Below, piece after piece: positions 62,919-64,000 of a DNA stretch of 64,000 bases. Origin of the DNA: Granulicella sp. L60 (GTDB lineage: Bacteria > Acidobacteriota > Terriglobia > Terriglobales > Acidobacteriaceae); contig NZ_LMUR01000022.1 of the NCBI RefSeq assembly GCF_009765825.1, positions 319,338 to 383,337 of the forward strand, given 5' to 3'. A program made the position numbers and the translations under genes. The first letter of the stretch is position 1. Every line of letters begins with the position of its first letter. Under the pieces are notes generated by a model that saw nothing but the letters and a program-made list of their open reading frames with translations, did not search any database and was not told the DNA's origin.

Positions 62919-64000
62919 CTAGGCGGTTTGTTGTTCTTCGAGGGTGAGGGAGAGCTCTTCCCACTCGGCGAGGAGGGTGGTGCGCTGGGCGCGGAGCTGG
63001 TCGAGTTCGGCGGCGTCCTTTTGGGATTGGTCGGCGGAGGTGAAGTTGCCGAGGCGGGCTTCGGCGGCGGCGATGGTGGATTCGAGGCGGGGGATCTCCT
63101 CTTCGGCGAAGCGCAGGCGGTCTTCGAGCTGCTTGAGCTTGATGGGGTTGAGGCGCTTGATGTTTGAGGGTGCGGGTGACGGAGCGATGGGCTCGACGAC
63201 GGGTGGTGGAGGTGCAGGTGCGGCGGCGAGGGAGTTTGTAATCTGTTCGGTTACTTTATCGGGGCCGCCCTGTTTGCGCCAGAGGTAGTCTTCGTAGTTG
63301 CCGGGATAGATGTGGAGGCGGCGGTCTTCTACTTCGAAGACGCGGGTGGCGAGGCCGTCGATGAAGTAGCGGTCGTGGGAGACGAAGAGGACGGTGCCGG
63401 TGAAGTTGCGGATGGCTTCGAGGAGGACGTCTTTGGCGCGGAGGTCGAGGTGGTTGGTGGGCTCGTCGAGGAGGAGGAAGTTCGAGGGGGAGACGAGCAT
63501 CTTGGCCATGGCGTAGCGGTTGCGTTCGCCGCCGGAGAGGACGCCGAGTTTTTTGAAGACGTCGTCGCCGGAGAACATGAAGCAGCCGAGGAGGGAGCGG
63601 AGTTCGACGACGGGAACTTTGGGGCTGGAGCCGCTGATGTCGTCGAGCATGCCGGCGTTGTGGTCGAGGACTTTGTACTGGTCCTGGGCAAAGAAGTCGG
63701 TGAGGACGTTATGGCCTTCGCGGATGGTGCCGGAGGTGGGTTCTTCCTGTCGGCTGAGGAGGCGGATGAGGGTGGATTTGCCTGCGCCGTTGGCTCCGAC
63801 GAGGGCGATGCGGTCGCCGCGTTCGATGGTGAAGTTGAGGTTGTCGAGGATGGTGCGCTTGCCGCCGGTGGGCGTGGGGTAGACCTTGGTGAGGTTGGAG
63901 ACCTCGATGACGGTGCGGCCGGAGGCGGGCGGCTGCGGGATGGAGAAGTGGATGGTGGCTTCGTCTTCGGGGACTTCGATGCGCTCGATCTTTTCGAGTT
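62919..64000 (-). CDS. ABC-F family ATPase, N-terminal part outside window
   Basis: The frame is open to the right edge, giving 360 residues of a longer protein. The second ABC domain is complete: Walker A GANGAGKSTLIRLL, a signature LSGGERNRY, Walker B FLLLDEPTNHLD and switch VSHDRYF. The sequence between domains (FSIPQPPASGRTVIEVSNLT) and the C-terminal coiled region (EDRLRFAEEEIPRLESTIAA) fit the ABC-F translation-factor group (Uup/EttA-like), which act on ribosomes and have no membrane domain. The upstream half should carry the first ABC domain. Confidence 0.93.
   Translation of the reverse strand, partial: LEKIERIEVPEDEATIHFSIPQPPASGRTVIEVSNLTKVYPTPTGGKRTILDNLNFTIERGDRIALVGANGAGKSTLIRLLSRQEEPTSGTIREGHNVLTDFFAQDQYKVLDHNAGMLDDISGSSPKVPVVELRSLLGCFMFSGDDVFKKLGVLSGGERNRYAMAKMLVSPSNFLLLDEPTNHLDLRAKDVLLEAIRNFTGTVLFVSHDRYFIDGLATRVFEVEDRRLHIYPGNYEDYLWRKQGGPDKVTEQITNSLAAAPAPPPPVVEPIAPSPAPSNIKRLNPIKLKQLEDRLRFAEEEIPRLESTIAAAEARLGNFTSADQSQKDAAELDQLRAQRTTLLAEWEELSLTLEEQQTA

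Overview
The window looks like a chromosomal segment of an acidobacterium, most likely class Terriglobia (Acidobacteriaceae). This rests on G+C-rich codon use, a 63-residue zinc-ribbon protein, DPDRP-repeat and YXWGXW secreted proteins, and several intergenic repeat families of a kind I associate with that group. It is a judgement from sequence style, not a database match. No rRNA, tRNA, CRISPR array, prophage or intact insertion sequence was found.

Layout. 1-8.7 kb: secreted protein and SDR enzyme, DoxX protein, mutY, XRE-cupin regulator, fibronectin-III lipoprotein, fumarylacetoacetase-family hydrolase, transaldolase, membrane diguanylate cyclase. 9-17 kb: DUF1508 protein, FecR-domain protein, the hslV-hslU protease pair, a CDF metal transporter, an OsmC peroxidase and small proteins. 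17-31 kb: a TetR/SDR divergent pair, M28 peptidase, GH27 alpha-galactosidase, ruvB, serine hydrolase, an unusually ordered glycerophosphodiesterase, ruvX, murQ and hypotheticals. 31-45 kb: GH31 glycosidase, TM2 protein, GT2 and another membrane glycosyltransferase, acyltransferase, then the dnaG-rpoD replication/transcription block and a YXWGXW protein. 44.8-64 kb: SPOUT RNA methyltransferase, S9 peptidase, a four-gene ABC exporter plus two-component operon, RDD protein, two Y-family DNA polymerases, a VOC pseudogene, acyl-CoA carboxylase beta subunit, a DPDRP-repeat protein, a peptide-type ABC ATPase, a metallophosphoesterase, a VOC protein and a truncated ABC-F gene.

The genes suggest an aerobic heterotroph that degrades oligosaccharides and peptides (GH27, GH31, M28, S9), recycles cell wall (MurQ) and has an oxidative/DNA-damage response (OsmC, MutY, RuvB, RuvX, two Y-family polymerases).

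The most interesting signals are non-coding. (1) A roughly 150-bp GTGGTG-rich element begins directly after the stop codon of three unrelated genes and ends in a CGCCAG box at nearly the same distance. (2) A direct repeat, TTCGC-N6-TTYGC, lies between -35 and -10 of both Y-family polymerase genes, which suggests a shared SOS-type operator. (3) Sixteen genes have TANNNT exactly 6-8 nt before the start codon, which suggests widespread leaderless transcription. (4) BIME-like palindromic repeats and CAACTG/TCAGGATGACG composite repeats are scattered between genes.
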